22,033 nt of DNA, from positions 1-22,033 of the forward strand of contig MU404262.1 in assembly GCA_022695795.1 (NCBI GenBank), given 5' to 3'. The translations under genes and the position numbers were made by a program. This document shows positions 21,348 through 22,033 of this stretch, piece by piece. How positions within the stretch are numbered: the first letter of the stretch is position 1; each line of letters begins with the position of its first letter. The stretch comes from Biscogniauxia marginata. Its lineage: Eukaryota; Ascomycota; Sordariomycetes; Xylariales; Xylariaceae. The notes below the pieces were generated by a model. The model searched no databases. It worked only from the letters and a program-made list of their open reading frames with translations, and had not been told where the DNA came from.

Positions 21348-21859
21348 CTAATCATCATCCTCCTCCATCTCCATCTTCATCTCCCTCCCCTTCCCCTTCC
21401 CCTTATCACTCTCCTCCCTCGCCCTCCTCGAGCACCACACCTCGAGCCGCCTCTCGACCTGCGCCGCGCACCGCACCACGCTGCCCAGCGGCACGCCCGC
21501 CCGGTCCGCGGCGCGGCCGTACAGCGTCCTCGCCGCGGCGGGCAGGTCCTCCTCGACGCGCCAGACCGGGCAGAAGAAGAAGTCCCGCGGTCGTCTGGAC
21601 GGATCGTCGTCGTCGTCGTCGTCATCATCATTATCATCGTCGTCTTCGAGCGGGGGTTCGAGGGGGGGGAGCCTCGAGGAAGAAGGAGGGACGTTGAGGG
21701 CAGCGGCCTCGTACCGTTTCCGGATCTGCTCGTAGTCGCGGACGGCGGAGATTTTGGCTTCTCCTTCTCCTTCTCCTTGCGGGTGATGGTGATGCCGGGC
21801 TGAAGGTTCAGTGGTGGGACGTTTCCCGCCGAGGAACGGCTCGCGGATCCGCTCCGCCG
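21348..21859 (-). CDS. Last exon of an unrecognised acidic protein (5' end outside window)
   Basis: The 512-base exon encodes 169 residues after a split codon. I do not recognise the family. The upstream acceptor TTCCCAG with a CTAAC branch 17 bases before it supports splicing and sets the frame; a different open frame on this strand is a shadow. The sequence starts AERIREPFLGGKRPTTEP, then a His/Gly-Glu repeat patch, AKISAVRDYEQIRKRYEAA, a Pro-rich linker and a run of about 14 Asp/Asn. A compact block of normal composition follows: RDFFFCPVWRVEEDLPAAA, then RTLYGRAADRAGVPLGSVVR and AAQVERRLEVWC. It ends with a charged KGKGKGREMKMEMEEDDD tail. The block with conserved-looking Cys and Trp residues is the best candidate for a domain. 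No 5' donor was found inside the window. Confidence 0.65.
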
Positions 21860-21883
21860 CTGGGAATACAAAGGGTTAGCATC

Positions 21884-21885
<2 letters not shown>

Positions 21886-21936
<51 letters not shown>

Positions 21937-21939
21937 GGG
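21886..21939. repeat. T30 directly followed by G24
   Basis: Two abutting homopolymers inside the predicted intron of the partial gene; on its sense strand they read C24 then A30. Exact lengths are doubtful. The G run could form quadruplex structure. Confidence 0.95.
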
Positions 21940-22033
21940 TTTGCGGAGTATTTAAATATTTATGGGTGGTTTGAAAAAACAAAATTAGGTGGATGCGGGG
22001 GCCCCAACCCACAAAAAAAGTAAGGCAAACAGA

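Noticed and set aside
21377..22012. 211-codon minus-strand ORF with poly-Lys and poly-Pro
   Set aside because: It runs through the C24-A30 homopolymer and predicted intron in the wrong frame; the frame ending at 21348 has normal composition and a good acceptor and branch site.

Overview
The window is nuclear DNA from a filamentous ascomycete (Pezizomycotina, most likely a Sordariomycete). The genes carry short introns of 53-151 bases with GTAAGT-like donors and CTAAC/CTGAC branch points. Their products are fungal forms, including the sterol C-22 desaturase CYP61 and Erg28. Class-level placement is inference from gene style; no marker in the window proves it.

Layout from left to right: a low-complexity acidic ORF (-, 126-1274); the nucleoporin Nup155/Nup170 (-, 2306-6673, three exons including a probable frame-preserving 60-base intron); the very-long-chain 3-oxoacyl-CoA reductase of fatty acid elongation (-, 7823-8899, two exons); ERG28 (+, 9536-10173, two exons), divergent from the reductase across 636 bases; galactose-1-phosphate uridylyltransferase GAL7 (-, 10454-11785, four exons), convergent with ERG28; a 2.8 kb gene-free interval; ERG5/CYP61 (+, 14599-16373, four exons); a mitochondrial-type single-domain rhodanese (+, 17490-18496, two exons with a 314-base intron); a five-TM Yip1-family protein of the YIPF1/2 (Yip5) type (-, 19309-20469, three exons); and the last exon of an unrecognised acidic protein (-, 21348-21859) whose 5' part lies outside the window.

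The genes are mostly housekeeping. Three of them (3-oxoacyl-CoA reductase, ERG28, ERG5) act in ER lipid synthesis within about 8.5 kb, which is a loose neighbourhood rather than an established cluster. Spliced models were built by hand from splice signals and reading-frame continuity.

The most notable non-genic signals are a dispersed intergenic palindrome (TACCTAGGTA, at least four exact copies), two hairpins sharing an ACC-TTA-GGT core, an abrupt AT-rich island at 20755-21300 (possible decayed or RIP-mutated repeat), a short telomere-like CCCTAA run at 21331-21346, and extreme homopolymers near both window ends. I did not find a convincing novel multi-gene system; the window looks like an ordinary core region with some odd sequence patches.
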